Assembly: GCF_017573465.1 (NCBI RefSeq)
Contig: NZ_JAGEPF010000006.1
Location: forward strand, 124,001 to 188,000
DNA from: Actinomadura violacea
GTDB lineage: Bacteria > Actinomycetota > Actinomycetes > Streptosporangiales > Streptosporangiaceae
Length of the DNA: 64,000 nt
Direction: 5' to 3'
The notes beneath the pieces were generated by a model. It had not been told where the DNA came from and ran no database searches. It worked only from the letters and a program-made list of their open reading frames with translations. Positions 40,046-49,015 of the stretch are shown one piece after another; position 1 is the first letter of the stretch, and every line of letters begins with the position of its first letter. The position numbers were made by a program, and so were the translations under genes.

Positions 40046-40109
40046 CGTTGAGTTGCGGCGTGTCGGCCTTAAACGGCCGCGTTTAAGGCCGACACGCCGC
40101 AAGTCAACG
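40046..40109. repeat. Long palindromic element, copy 1
   Basis: Two 29-base arms (40046-40074 and 40081-40109) differ at one position and enclose a 6-base loop. The core is TTGCGGCGTGTCGGCCTTAA. The same palindrome occurs at 59262-59325. Here it lies 8 bases beyond the stop of the M1 peptidase gene, so it could act as its terminator. Conservation of the sequence between copies goes beyond what a simple terminator needs. Confidence 0.85.
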
Positions 40110-40117
40110 AGGTGGGG

Positions 40118-42007
40118 TCAGCCTTCGATGCGGTGTTGGGTCCAGAAGGACGTCAGGTCGGTGGTGGTGGCCGCCTGGGCGGCCTTCTTGAACTCGGCGG
40201 TGGTGGAGATGCCGTACCAGTGGCTCTTGGCGTAGGTCTTGAGGAGGTTCGCCATGGCGGAGTCACCGATCACGCGCTGCAGGTCGTGCAGGGCGCACTT
40301 GCCGTAGTCGTAGACGACGGTGGAGTAGCGGGACGAGTGCGCGTCCCAGTACGCCATCGAGTTGGTGATCTTCTCGTCGGACGACGCCCACGACACGCTG
40401 TTCCAGCAGCCCGCGCCGCTGATGCCGCGGTACAGGTCGGTGGAGTAGTCGGCGAACGCCTCGTCCAGCCAGGGGTGGTTGTACTCGTCGTCGCCGACGA
40501 TCCCGTACCACCACTGGTGGGCCAGTTCATGGGGGAGGGCGACGTTGCTGACCAGGTCGAGGACGAAGCCCGGGTACTCCATTCCGCCGAACCAGAAGTT
40601 GTTGTCGAGGATCGCGTCGACCTCGCCGTACGGGTAGGCGCCGAAGCGGCCGGAGTGGGCGTCGATCGCGTCGGTGGCGAGCGACAGCATCTGCTGGGCG
40701 CTGGACTGGCTGATGCCGCTCACCCAGTACATGTTCACCTTGACGCCGTTCGGCGAGGTGGCGGAGAGCTTGGAGAACGGCCCGGCGCCCCACGCGAACT
40801 CGCGGACGTGCGCCGCGGTCGCCGTGGTGACCGTCCGGCCGGACGAGCCGGGCGTGTCCACGGACGTGCCCGTCGCGGGGACGGCCAGGGAACTGGGGTG
40901 GTCGAGCGTCACCTTGTAGTCGCTCGCCAGCCCGTAGAACGACTCGCCGTTGTTGGTGTACGGGTCGAGGTGCCAGCCGTCGCCGTCGTGGACGGCGAGG
41001 ACGGGCAGCGCGTTGCCGAGGAAGTTGTACGCCCCGTCGCGCCCGAACCGGTCGGCGCCGGACGGGACGGCGATGCCGAGGTCGAACGCGACGGTGGCGC
41101 TCTGGCCCTGCGGCAGCGGGTTCGGCAGCGTCACCTTCATCGCGGTGCAGCCGACCGAGAGCGCGGACGCGGTCCCGCCCGTCACGTTGGTGACGCTGAT
41201 GGGGGTGCTGGACGGGCAGCTGCCGTGGGCGTTGTCCCACAGCCGCAGGTAGACCTCCGACAGCGGCGCGGAGTCGGTGTTGGTGAACGCGACCGACTCG
41301 TGGCCCTGCCAGTTCGCGCCGGACGAGTCGCTGGTGAGGTTGACGGTGTAGGACTGCGAGTCGGGGGTGCGGGTGCCGTTGCCCGTGGGCGGGGGCGTGG
41401 TGCCGCCGCCGGAGACGTCGAGGGCGACGTCGTCCAGGACGAAGCTGGTCTGCGCGCCGGAGTCCTCCGTCCCGGTGAAGGAGAGCGTGACGGTCTTGCC
41501 CGCGTAGGCGGACGCGTCGAAGCTCTTCTGGACGTAGCCGGAGTTCGCGTCGAGGTTGGAGTAGGTGGCGACGGTGTCGCCGCCCATCTTCACGGTGAGC
41601 TTGTCGTAGGCGGTGCCGGGCGACTCGTCGGTGTCGACATGCAGGTAGAACGACAGGGTCGCCTTGCAGCCGGCGGGCAGCGTCACCGACTGGGACGCGG
41701 TGTCGGTGTGGGACGAGCCGTAGCCGTCCAGCCAGGCGAAGTGCGTGCCGGAGTGGGCGCTCTCGCCGCTGCCGTTCGCGGACACGACGCCGGACGAGGT
41801 CGTCCACGGCGACGTGCCGCTCTCGAAGCCGCCGTTCGAGACGACCTGTGCGGACGAGCAGTCGGTGAGGGTGCGGGCCGGAGGCGCCGCCTGCGCGGGC
41901 GGGGCCGCGTGTGCGGGCGGGGCCGCGTGCGCGGGCGCGACCGCCGCGGCGAGGCCGGCCGCCGCGGTCGCCACGGCGGTGGCGGCGGCCAGGAGTCTGC
42001 TGGTCAT
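40118..42007 (-). CDS. Secreted M1-family metallopeptidase with N-terminal accessory domain
   Basis: The 629-residue protein has a signal peptide (about 1-28), an Ala/Pro-rich linker with repeated HAAPPA, and a beta-sandwich accessory domain (about 55-200: [20 protein letters not shown]). An M1 aminopeptidase domain follows, with GGMEYPG, the zinc motif [10 protein letters not shown] (His493, Glu494, His497) and the third ligand Glu in DEAFADYS. It should remove N-terminal residues from extracellular peptides. AAGGAG precedes the ATG. The accessory domain recurs at the C-terminus of the adjacent M4 peptidase. Confidence 0.9.
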   Translation of the reverse strand: MTSRLLAAATAVATAAAGLAAAVAPAHAAPPAHAAPPAQAAPPARTLTDCSSAQVVSNGGFESGTSPWTTSSGVVSANGSGESAHSGTHFAWLDGYGSSHTDTASQSVTLPAGCKATLSFYLHVDTDESPGTAYDKLTVKMGGDTVATYSNLDANSGYVQKSFDASAYAGKTVTLSFTGTEDSGAQTSFVLDDVALDVSGGGTTPPPTGNGTRTPDSQSYTVNLTSDSSGANWQGHESVAFTNTDSAPLSEVYLRLWDNAHGSCPSSTPISVTNVTGGTASALSVGCTAMKVTLPNPLPQGQSATVAFDLGIAVPSGADRFGRDGAYNFLGNALPVLAVHDGDGWHLDPYTNNGESFYGLASDYKVTLDHPSSLAVPATGTSVDTPGSSGRTVTTATAAHVREFAWGAGPFSKLSATSPNGVKVNMYWVSGISQSSAQQMLSLATDAIDAHSGRFGAYPYGEVDAILDNNFWFGGMEYPGFVLDLVSNVALPHELAHQWWYGIVGDDEYNHPWLDEAFADYSTDLYRGISGAGCWNSVSWASSDEKITNSMAYWDAHSSRYSTVVYDYGKCALHDLQRVIGDSAMANLLKTYAKSHWYGISTTAEFKKAAQAATTTDLTSFWTQHRIEG

Positions 42008-42025
42008 GGTGCTCCTTGCTGACGA

Positions 42026-42061
42026 CTGTCGCCGGCCCCCGGGGGCGGGGACCGGCGACAG
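42026..42061 (-). terminator. Hairpin between the M4 and M1 peptidase genes
   Basis: CTGTCGCCGG and CCGGCGACAG form a perfect 10-base stem with a GC-rich loop of 16 bases. It lies 18 bases past the M4 gene stop on the minus strand, and 18 bases before the M1 start, so it may reduce read-through between the two. Confidence 0.55.
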
Positions 42062-42079
42062 AGCGGGGTTGTCGGGGCG

Positions 42080-44539
42080 TCAGCCGGCGGTCACGGCCAC
42101 GTCGTCAAGGACGAAGCTGGTCTGGAGGTAGGCGTCCTCCGTGCCGGAGAAGGAGAGCGTCACGGTCTTGCCCGCGTAGGCGGACAGGTCGACGCTCTTC
42201 TGCGCGTAGCCCGAGTTGGCGTTGACGTTGGAGTAGGACGCGACGGTGGTGCCGTTGGCCTTGACGGTGAACTTGTCGTAGGCCGTGCCGGGCGCCTCGT
42301 CGGTGTCGATGTGCAGGTAGTAGGTCAGGGTGGCCTTGCAGTTCGCCGGGATCGTCACCGACTGCGTCGCCGAGTCGGTGTGGGACTGGCCGTAGCCGTC
42401 GAACCAGGCGAAGTGGGTGCCCGAGTGCGCGCTCTCGCCGCTGCCGTTGGCCGACACGACCCCGGACGAGGTCGTCCACGGCGTGGTGCCGCTCTCGAAG
42501 CCGCCGTTGGACACCTTGTCGCCGGGCGCGGTGCAGCCGCCGCCACCGGGCGGGTTGACCGTCCAGTTGAAGGTGGCCGTGCCGGTCTGGCCGGAGGTGT
42601 TCTTGGCGGTGACCGTGACGGTGCTGGTGCCCGCCGTGGTCGGGGTGCCGGAGACCACGCCGCTGCTCGCGTTGATCGACAGCCCGGCCGGCAGCCCGGT
42701 CGCGCTGTAGCTCAGCGTCTGCCCGTTCGGGTCACTGGCCTTGATCTGCACGTTCACCGCCTGGCCGACGGTGCTCGTCTGGTCGCCGGGGCTGGTGACG
42801 GACGGGCCGCCGCCCTGGCCGGGGCAGGTGCCCGGGACGGGGTCGGAGCCGGTGACGCTGACCGCCGCCCACGCCGCGTTGATCGTGTTGTACTCGGTGC
42901 AGTGCGTGCCGTACAGGTCGGCCGCGGCCTTCAGCGAGTCGGTCCGCGCCTGCGCGTAGTTCTCGTTGCTGTTGGCGTAGGACGCGAGCGCCTTGTACCA
43001 GATCTTGGCGGCCTTGTCGTTGCCGATGCCCGTGACCGTGGAGTTGTTGCAGGTCGGGCTGTTGCCGTACCCGTGGTCCCCGCTGCCGACGGCGGCGAGG
43101 AAGAACCAGTGGGTGAGCGGGCCGAGCGAGTAGTGCGGGTCCAGGCTGCCGTTGTTGCTGTCGTAGCAGTTGGGCGAGTTGCCGTCGAGCGACGGGTTGT
43201 ACATCCAGCGCAGCGGCTGGTTGTCGCCGTTGATGTTGATGAGCTCGCCCATGGTGTAGTCGGGCGTGTCGACCGGGTTGTTGGCGTAGAACTCCACCAT
43301 CGTCCCGAAGATGTCGCTGGTGCCCTCGTTCATCCCACCGGTCTCGCCGTTCTCCTCCCAGCCGGTGAGGGCGCCGCTGACGCCGTGGCTCATCTCGTGG
43401 CCGGCGACGTCGATCTCGACCAGCGGCCGGGCGTTGTTCTCGCCGTCGCCGTAGGTCATCTGCGTGCCGTCCCAGAACGCGTTCACGTAGGCGTTGCCGT
43501 AGTGGGTGCGCGAGGGGACGCCGCGTCCGTCGCCGAAGATGCCGCTGCGGCCCTGGACGTTCTTGTAGTAGTCGTACGTCATCGCGGCGCCGTAGTGGGC
43601 GTCGACGCCGGCGGACGCGGGGTCGCTGTTGGAGCCGTTGCCGAACGTCCCGGTGGTGTTGCTGAAGGTGGTGCCGGTGCCGGACGTGGCGTGGTTGAGG
43701 TTGGTGGTGTAGCCGTTGCCGTGGGACGGGTCCTTCATCGTCCACGTGCTGCCGGACTGGGTGAGGTCGAGGTTGACGGTGCCGACGTAGATGCCGTGGC
43801 CGGACCCGGTGGTGAAAGCGGTCTTCGGGGCGGCGGGAGCGGCGGGGGCGGCGGCGTGGACGCCGGCGGGAGCGATGGTGTCGATCTCGTCGCTGCTCTG
43901 CACGACCTTGCCCTTGCGGGCGTCGACCATGACGTGCAGCTTGCTGGGCGTCTGGTCGGCCTTGACGCCGGACACGACGGTCTCCCAGACCAGCGTGGCG
44001 GAGCGGCCTTCCATCTTGATCGCCAGCTTGGGCGCGGAGACCGACGACACCGTGCCCTTGAGCTGCTTGCGGGCGAGGGCGGCGGCGTCGCGGGAGCCGA
44101 TGGCGGGGGTGGTGCGGATCGCGCCGGAGGTGTCGGACGCGGTCTCCAGCGTCCGGTAGGAGCCGTTGGGCTTGAGGTGGACGATGAGGTCGCCGCCGTA
44201 GACGGGGAGCCCCTTGTAGGTCCGGTCGAAGCGGACGTCGGCCGCGCCGTCGTGGCTGACGGCGACCGTCCGGACCTTGAAGGACTGCCCGCTCGCGCGG
44301 TGCGCGCGGGTGCCGTGGGCGTCGAGGGCCTTCTGCGCGTTCTTGATGGCCTTCTTGCGCGTGGACGGCGCGGGGTTGAGCGTGAAGTCGGCCTTGGTGA
44401 AGGCGTTCGGGCCGGCGGGCTGGGTCTTGGCCTTGGGCGTGGGCCGCGGGGTCGCCGCGGCCTGCGGTGCGACCGCGACGCCGGTGAGGGCGATCAGCGC
44501 GGCCGCCGACGAGGCGATCGCGATGGTCCGTTGGGACAT
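42080..44539 (-). CDS. Secreted M4-family (thermolysin-like) metallopeptidase
   Basis: The 819-residue preproprotein has a signal peptide (about 1-30), an FTP/PepSY propeptide (about 45-230) and an M4 catalytic domain with the zinc motif GHEMSHGVSG (His381, Glu382, His385) and third ligand Glu in GGMNEGTSDIFG. An Ig-like putative domain follows (about 600-680, with GLPAGLSINASSGVVSGTP), then a C-terminal accessory domain almost the same as the one in the M1 neighbour. It is an extracellular endopeptidase activated by propeptide removal. The pair would degrade proteins to amino acids outside the cell. Confidence 0.92.
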   Translation of the reverse strand: MSQRTIAIASSAAALIALTGVAVAPQAAATPRPTPKAKTQPAGPNAFTKADFTLNPAPSTRKKAIKNAQKALDAHGTRAHRASGQSFKVRTVAVSHDGAADVRFDRTYKGLPVYGGDLIVHLKPNGSYRTLETASDTSGAIRTTPAIGSRDAAALARKQLKGTVSSVSAPKLAIKMEGRSATLVWETVVSGVKADQTPSKLHVMVDARKGKVVQSSDEIDTIAPAGVHAAAPAAPAAPKTAFTTGSGHGIYVGTVNLDLTQSGSTWTMKDPSHGNGYTTNLNHATSGTGTTFSNTTGTFGNGSNSDPASAGVDAHYGAAMTYDYYKNVQGRSGIFGDGRGVPSRTHYGNAYVNAFWDGTQMTYGDGENNARPLVEIDVAGHEMSHGVSGALTGWEENGETGGMNEGTSDIFGTMVEFYANNPVDTPDYTMGELININGDNQPLRWMYNPSLDGNSPNCYDSNNGSLDPHYSLGPLTHWFFLAAVGSGDHGYGNSPTCNNSTVTGIGNDKAAKIWYKALASYANSNENYAQARTDSLKAAADLYGTHCTEYNTINAAWAAVSVTGSDPVPGTCPGQGGGPSVTSPGDQTSTVGQAVNVQIKASDPNGQTLSYSATGLPAGLSINASSGVVSGTPTTAGTSTVTVTAKNTSGQTGTATFNWTVNPPGGGGCTAPGDKVSNGGFESGTTPWTTSSGVVSANGSGESAHSGTHFAWFDGYGQSHTDSATQSVTIPANCKATLTYYLHIDTDEAPGTAYDKFTVKANGTTVASYSNVNANSGYAQKSVDLSAYAGKTVTLSFSGTEDAYLQTSFVLDDVAVTAG

Positions 44540-44599
44540 GGGGGTGGTCGTCCTTTCACCACTGAAGCGGGTATCCCGTGGTGACGGGGGTGGACGTCC

Positions 44600-44727
44600 G
44601 GATGCCGCGGCATCCGCTCCCTTCACTGCGTTTCGTGATAAGTGGGGCATCACGGACAAGCGCGAGTCTGTGGATTATTGAGGGTTTGCAGAAGCCTCAC
44701 GGCGAACGCATAGGGATATCCCTATGC
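44600..44727. promoter_or_regulatory. Two perfect palindromes upstream of the M4 gene
   Basis: GGATGCCGCGGCATCC (44600-44615, 16 bases) and GCATAGGGATATCCCTATGC (44708-44727, 20 bases) are both fully palindromic. They lie in the 238-base gap between the M4 start and the end of the LAL regulator gene. The longer, with an AT-rich centre, is a convincing dimer-binding site. The adjacent LuxR-type regulator is the obvious candidate protein. Confidence 0.6.
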
Positions 44728-44777
44728 CGCCGGGCGAGCCGCATGGACGAGCCCGAAAGGAACAGAGAATCCCCAGG

Positions 44778-47705
44778 TCAGCGGCCGGACACCGCGACCC
44801 GCGCGACGTCCACCCGGGAGCGGACGCCCAGCTTGCGGAACGTCCGGGTGAGGGCCGCCTCGACGGTCTTCACGCTGAGGAAGAGCCGGGACGCGATCTC
44901 CCGGTTGGTCGCGCCCTCGGCGACCAGGACGGCCACCTCGCGCTCGATGTCGGTCAGCACGTCCAGGGGGTGGGCGCCCGCGGGCCGGCGGGCGGATTCG
45001 CGGCGGTCGGGCCTGCCGTGCTCCGGGGCGGTGTGCTCGTGCCTGCTGTGTTCGAGGGCGCGCAGCTCGTCCTGGACCCGCTCCAGCCAAGGCCGCGCCT
45101 GCGCCCGGGCGAAGATGGTGCGGGCGCGCAGCAGGTCGGCCCGTCCCGTCTCCGCGTCGCCCGTGCGCGCGCGCAGCGACCCCAGCTCCAGCCAGGCCCG
45201 GCCCTCCTCCAGCCGGTAGGGGAGCGCCTGCGACTGCTCCACCGCGCGGACGAGCCCGTCCAGCGCGGCGCCGTAGTCGCCCTCAGCCGCGCGCACCAGC
45301 GCGGACGAACGCTCCAGCACCGCCAGCACGCTGCGCCGCCCGAGCCGCGCCGCCTGCGCCCTCGCCTCGGCCACCACCTCCGCCGCGTCCTTGGTGCGCC
45401 CGACGCCGACGAGGGCCTCGGCGAGGTCGGCGTGCCAGCGCCGCACCGCCGGGTCGCCGAGCCCCTGCGACGTCTCCATCAGCCGGACCCGCTCCAGGAT
45501 CCGCGCCGCCGCGGCGGCGTCGCCGAGCCGCAGCCGCACGTGCGCCTCCGCGTGCAGCGCGCGCGGCAGGAACAGCAGGTCGCCGTCGCTCTCGCTGTGC
45601 TGGAGCGCGTGCTCCGCCGCGGCCAGCGCCCGTTCGAGGTCGCCGCCCGCCGCCTCCGCGAGCGCCAGCGCGTACCACGACGGCCCCTGGCTCAGCCCGG
45701 AGTCCTCGGCGAGGTCGAGGCTCTGGCGGGCCAGCGTCAGCGCCTGCGGGCAGCGGCCCCGGTGGATCTCCACCTGGCTCATGCAGGACTGGCTCAGGCA
45801 CAGGCTCTCGGCCACGCCGCGCTGGCGGACGCCGTAGATCAGCGTCCGCAGCTCGTTGCGGGCCTCCTGCAGCCGGTCGTGCAGCAGGTGGTGCCGGTGC
45901 TTGAGGAAGACCGGCCCGTTGTGGTGCCACATCACGGGCGGCTCCTGCGGGTCGGCGAGCGCGCGGCGCAGCGTCTGCTCGCCCTCGGGACGGCCCAGGA
46001 AGAACTCGATGTTCGCCTGCTTGGTCAGCGCCAGCAGCTCCGTCGCCCGGTCACCGGCGACGGCGGCCAGCTCGGCGGACCGGCGCGCGTGCTCCAGCGC
46101 GGCCTCCGCCGACCCCAGCACCATCCACGCCCGCCAGCTCAGCCGGTAGTGCAGCGGCGCGAGCAGCTCCGGCTCGCCCCGCGCGTCCTCCATCGCGCGC
46201 GGGAACACCTCCTCCACCTCGGCGAGCGCCTGGCCGGAGGAGTCCATCACCGCCATCCAGGCGCGCACCCGGTCCCGCGGCGGCGCGGTCGTCTCCAGCA
46301 CCAGGTGCGCCAGCCGCCGCGCCAGCGGGTAGTCGCCCGCGGCGACCGCGTCCTCCGCCGCGCGCAGCCGCCGCCCGGCCTCGGCGTCCCGCTCGGACTC
46401 GGGCGTGTGGTCGGCGGCCAGCTCGCCGAGGTGCGCGGCGGTGGACAGGCCGCCGCGGCGGCGCGCCACGGCCGCGGCGTCCTCCAGCGTCCCGGCGATC
46501 CGCCGGTCCCGTCCCGACGTCAGCTTCGCCAGGTGCAGGGCCCGCTCCACCGGGTCCCGGACGGCCTGCGACAGCGCCGCGTGCGCCGCCTTGCGCTCGG
46601 CGGCCTCCGCCTCGGCGTAGATGACGGCCGACAGCAGCGGATGGGTGAACCGGATCTGCCCGCCGGCGTCCACGTCCACGATGCCCTGCCGCTCGGCCTC
46701 GGCGAGGTCCGCGCCGCCCGCCCGGCGCAGCAGCTCGACCGACGGGCGGCTCGCCGCGCTCGCCATCAGCAGCGCCTCGCGGGTCGCGCGGGGCAGCGCG
46801 CTCACCCGCTTGTGGATCAGCACCGACAGGCTCTGCGGGATCGGCAGCGCGCGGCCGTCCTCCAGCGCGCCGCTCTCCGCCGCGCTGCGCGCCAGCTCCA
46901 CGGCGAAGAACGGGTTCCCGCCGCTCACCCGGTGGATGCGGGCCAGCTGCGAGCGCGGCCAGGACCGGCCGAACCGGTCCGCCAGCAGCGCCGCGAGCTC
47001 CGCCGCCGACATCGGCGGCACCTTCACCGTCAGCACCGGCTTCGGGCACAGCCCCGCCGCGTCCCGCCACTGCCCGGCCGGCCCGCGCGGGTCGCCGAAC
47101 GACGCCCGGACGGAGGCGACCATCCGCAGCGGCGGGACGAGCCGCCCGGCCCGCCGCGCGACGAACGCCAGCAGCTCGCCGGTCGGCTGGTCCAGCCACT
47201 GCGCGTCGTCGACCAGGACGAGCCCGGGCCGGTCGGCGCACAGCGTCCGCAGCGTGTGCAGCACCCCGAGCCGCAGGCACAGCAGGTCCCGCTCGCCGAT
47301 CGGGACGTCGTGCAGCAGCAGCGCGGAGCGCAGCGCGCGCCGCTCCGGCTCGGGCAGCCGCTCGACGACCTCGTCGGCGCCCTGCGCGAGCAGGTCGATG
47401 AGGCCGAGGAACGGCAGGTGCCGCTCGGTCTCGGCGGGGCAGCACGCGAACACCCGGTGCCCGGCCGCGGCGTACTCGTCGGCGAGCGTCGACACGAGCG
47501 TGGACTTGCCGATCCCGGTGGGGCCGACGAGCAGCGCGCCGCCGCCCCCGGCGAGGTGCCCGCGCACGTCGGCCAGCACGCTCGCCCGGCTCGGCGCCGG
47601 AGCGCCGCGGACGCGGCGCAGCCGTTCCCCGTCTGTTCCCGGAGGACGCGCAGGTGGGACGATGCCCATCGCGTCACCGCCGGTCGGCCGGATCGCATGC
47701 CTCAT
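44778..47705 (-). CDS. LAL-type LuxR regulator (AAA ATPase plus TPR-like region plus LuxR HTH)
   Basis: The 975-residue protein has an AAA/ATPase domain (Walker A LLVGPTGIGKSTLV, Walker B LVLVDDAQWLD), a long helical TPR-like middle (about 380-880) and a C-terminal LuxR helix-turn-helix (LTDIEREVAVLVAEGATNRE, then IASRLFLSVKTVEAALTRTF). This is the LAL/MalT-like class that often controls secondary metabolism or polymer degradation. The ATG at 47705 has GGAGG at good spacing. It is upstream of the M4/M1 peptidase genes on the same strand and may activate them. Confidence 0.88.
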   Translation of the reverse strand: MRHAIRPTGGDAMGIVPPARPPGTDGERLRRVRGAPAPSRASVLADVRGHLAGGGGALLVGPTGIGKSTLVSTLADEYAAAGHRVFACCPAETERHLPFLGLIDLLAQGADEVVERLPEPERRALRSALLLHDVPIGERDLLCLRLGVLHTLRTLCADRPGLVLVDDAQWLDQPTGELLAFVARRAGRLVPPLRMVASVRASFGDPRGPAGQWRDAAGLCPKPVLTVKVPPMSAAELAALLADRFGRSWPRSQLARIHRVSGGNPFFAVELARSAAESGALEDGRALPIPQSLSVLIHKRVSALPRATREALLMASAASRPSVELLRRAGGADLAEAERQGIVDVDAGGQIRFTHPLLSAVIYAEAEAAERKAAHAALSQAVRDPVERALHLAKLTSGRDRRIAGTLEDAAAVARRRGGLSTAAHLGELAADHTPESERDAEAGRRLRAAEDAVAAGDYPLARRLAHLVLETTAPPRDRVRAWMAVMDSSGQALAEVEEVFPRAMEDARGEPELLAPLHYRLSWRAWMVLGSAEAALEHARRSAELAAVAGDRATELLALTKQANIEFFLGRPEGEQTLRRALADPQEPPVMWHHNGPVFLKHRHHLLHDRLQEARNELRTLIYGVRQRGVAESLCLSQSCMSQVEIHRGRCPQALTLARQSLDLAEDSGLSQGPSWYALALAEAAGGDLERALAAAEHALQHSESDGDLLFLPRALHAEAHVRLRLGDAAAAARILERVRLMETSQGLGDPAVRRWHADLAEALVGVGRTKDAAEVVAEARAQAARLGRRSVLAVLERSSALVRAAEGDYGAALDGLVRAVEQSQALPYRLEEGRAWLELGSLRARTGDAETGRADLLRARTIFARAQARPWLERVQDELRALEHSRHEHTAPEHGRPDRRESARRPAGAHPLDVLTDIEREVAVLVAEGATNREIASRLFLSVKTVEAALTRTFRKLGVRSRVDVARVAVSGR

Positions 47706-47853
47706 CGCGTGGCCTCCGCACCGCCTGGGTCGGCGTGTGAACCCGTCGCGGACGGTAACCCGCCCCGCAACGGCAGTCAAGATCCCGGTGGCGGCCCGCC
47801 GCGGCCGCCCCCGCCGACCTCCCCGAACGCCCCGGGCCGCGACCATGACCTCA

Positions 47854-47913
47854 AGTCAATACGTCCATATGTAAGAACAAAGTATTGACTGACCCCCGCG
47901 CTGCGGATACAAC
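47854..47913 (+). promoter_or_regulatory. Sigma-70-like promoter with overlapping inverted repeat
   Basis: TTGACT (47885-47890) and TACAAC (47908-47913) are separated by exactly 17 bases, close to the vegetative consensus. The -35 lies inside an inverted repeat with 9-base arms AGTCAATAC (47854-47862) and GTATTGACT (47882-47890). It would drive the ten-gene operon starting at 48020, with a leader of about 100 bases that includes the PHO box. The 314-base gap 47706-48019 contains no gene. Confidence 0.6.
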
Positions 47914-47940
47914 TGTGCCCCAAGCCACATGCAGATGACG

Positions 47941-47984
47941 AGAAGGTGAACAGAGGGTGAACACCCGCTGAACACCACGTGACG
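47941..47984 (-). promoter_or_regulatory. PHO box (PhoP-binding direct repeats)
   Basis: On the minus strand four consecutive 11-base units read CGTCACGTGGT, GTTCAGCGGGT, GTTCACCCTCT and GTTCACCTTCT. The last two contain the exact GTTCACC heptamer of Streptomyces PhoP sites, and the 11-base period is exact. It lies 36-79 bases upstream of the operon start at 48020. Orientation is toward the LAL gene, 236 bases away, so which side it controls (or both) is not certain. It could also act by covering the leader of the promoter at 47885. Confidence 0.75.
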
Positions 47985-48019
47985 CGTCATCCCCTCGACC
48001 GGGCCATTGGAGGCACACC

Positions 48020-49015
48020 ATGCGGGTCGGACTGTTGGGCGCGGGACGGATCGGGGCATGGCACGCCCGGTTCCTGAGCGGTCATCCGCTGGTGGCGGAG
48101 CTGGTGATCGGCGACGCCGACGCCCGCCGCGCCGAGGCCCTCGCCGGCCCGCTCGGCGCCCGCGCCGCCGATCCGGACGCGGTCCTCGCCGCCGGCCTGG
48201 ACGCGGTGCTCATCGCGACGCCCACCGCCACCCACGCCGACCTGCTCGTCCGGGCCTGCGAGGCGGGCGTCCCGGTGTTCTGCGAGAAGCCCGTCGCCCC
48301 CGACCTGCGCACGACCCTGGAGGTGCGCGACCGCGCCGCCAAGACCGGCGTGCCCGTCCACATCGGCTTCCAGCGCCGCTTCGACGCCGGGTACGCCGCC
48401 GCCCGCCAGGCGGTGCTGGACGGCCGGCTCGGCGACCTGCACCGCGTCCACCTCGTCACCGCCGACCCGGCGCCGCCGCCCGCCGAGTACGTCGCCTCGT
48501 CCGGCGGGATCTTCCGGGACTGCCACATCCACGACTTCGACATCCTGCGCTGGGTGACCGGCCGCGAGGTCGCGTCGGTGACGGCGGTGGGCGCCAACCG
48601 CGGCGACGGCTACTTCGCGGACGCGCGGGACGTCGACACCAGCGCGGCCGTCATGGTGCTGGACGACGGCACCATCGCGACGATGCAGGGCTCGCGCTAC
48701 AACGGCGCCGGCTACGACGTGCGGATGGAGCTGTCCGGCACCGCCGGGACGTGGGTGGTCGGGCTGGACGAGCGGGCGGCGCTGCGGTCGGCCGAGCCGG
48801 GCGTCGACTGGCCGTCCGGGGACGCGTGGACCAACTTCTGGGACCGGTTCGAGCCCGCCTACGCGAGCGAGATTGGAACGTTCCTAGACGTGGCGCGCGG
48901 GCACGCCGACAGCCCCTGCACCATCGACGAGGCCCTCGAGGCGCTGCTCGTCGCCGAGGCCGCCACGCTCTCCCTGCACGAGGAACGCCAGGTCAGGCCG
49001 GCGGAACTGCGATGA
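48020..49015 (+). CDS. Gfo/Idh/MocA dehydrogenase (inositol 2-dehydrogenase-like)
   Basis: The 331-residue NAD-dependent enzyme has the N-terminal Rossmann motif GLLGAGRIGAWHARFL, the EKP motif (FCEKPVAPDL) and the catalytic Asp/His region IFRDCHIHDFD. These fit inositol 2-dehydrogenase (IolG/IolX-type), which oxidises myo- or scyllo-inositol to inosose, although the family also takes other sugars. ATTGGAGG precedes the ATG. It is first in a ten-gene operon containing an inositol-monophosphatase-family enzyme, which supports the inositol assignment. Confidence 0.8.
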   Translation: MRVGLLGAGRIGAWHARFLSGHPLVAELVIGDADARRAEALAGPLGARAADPDAVLAAGLDAVLIATPTATHADLLVRACEAGVPVFCEKPVAPDLRTTLEVRDRAAKTGVPVHIGFQRRFDAGYAAARQAVLDGRLGDLHRVHLVTADPAPPPAEYVASSGGIFRDCHIHDFDILRWVTGREVASVTAVGANRGDGYFADARDVDTSAAVMVLDDGTIATMQGSRYNGAGYDVRMELSGTAGTWVVGLDERAALRSAEPGVDWPSGDAWTNFWDRFEPAYASEIGTFLDVARGHADSPCTIDEALEALLVAEAATLSLHEERQVRPAELR

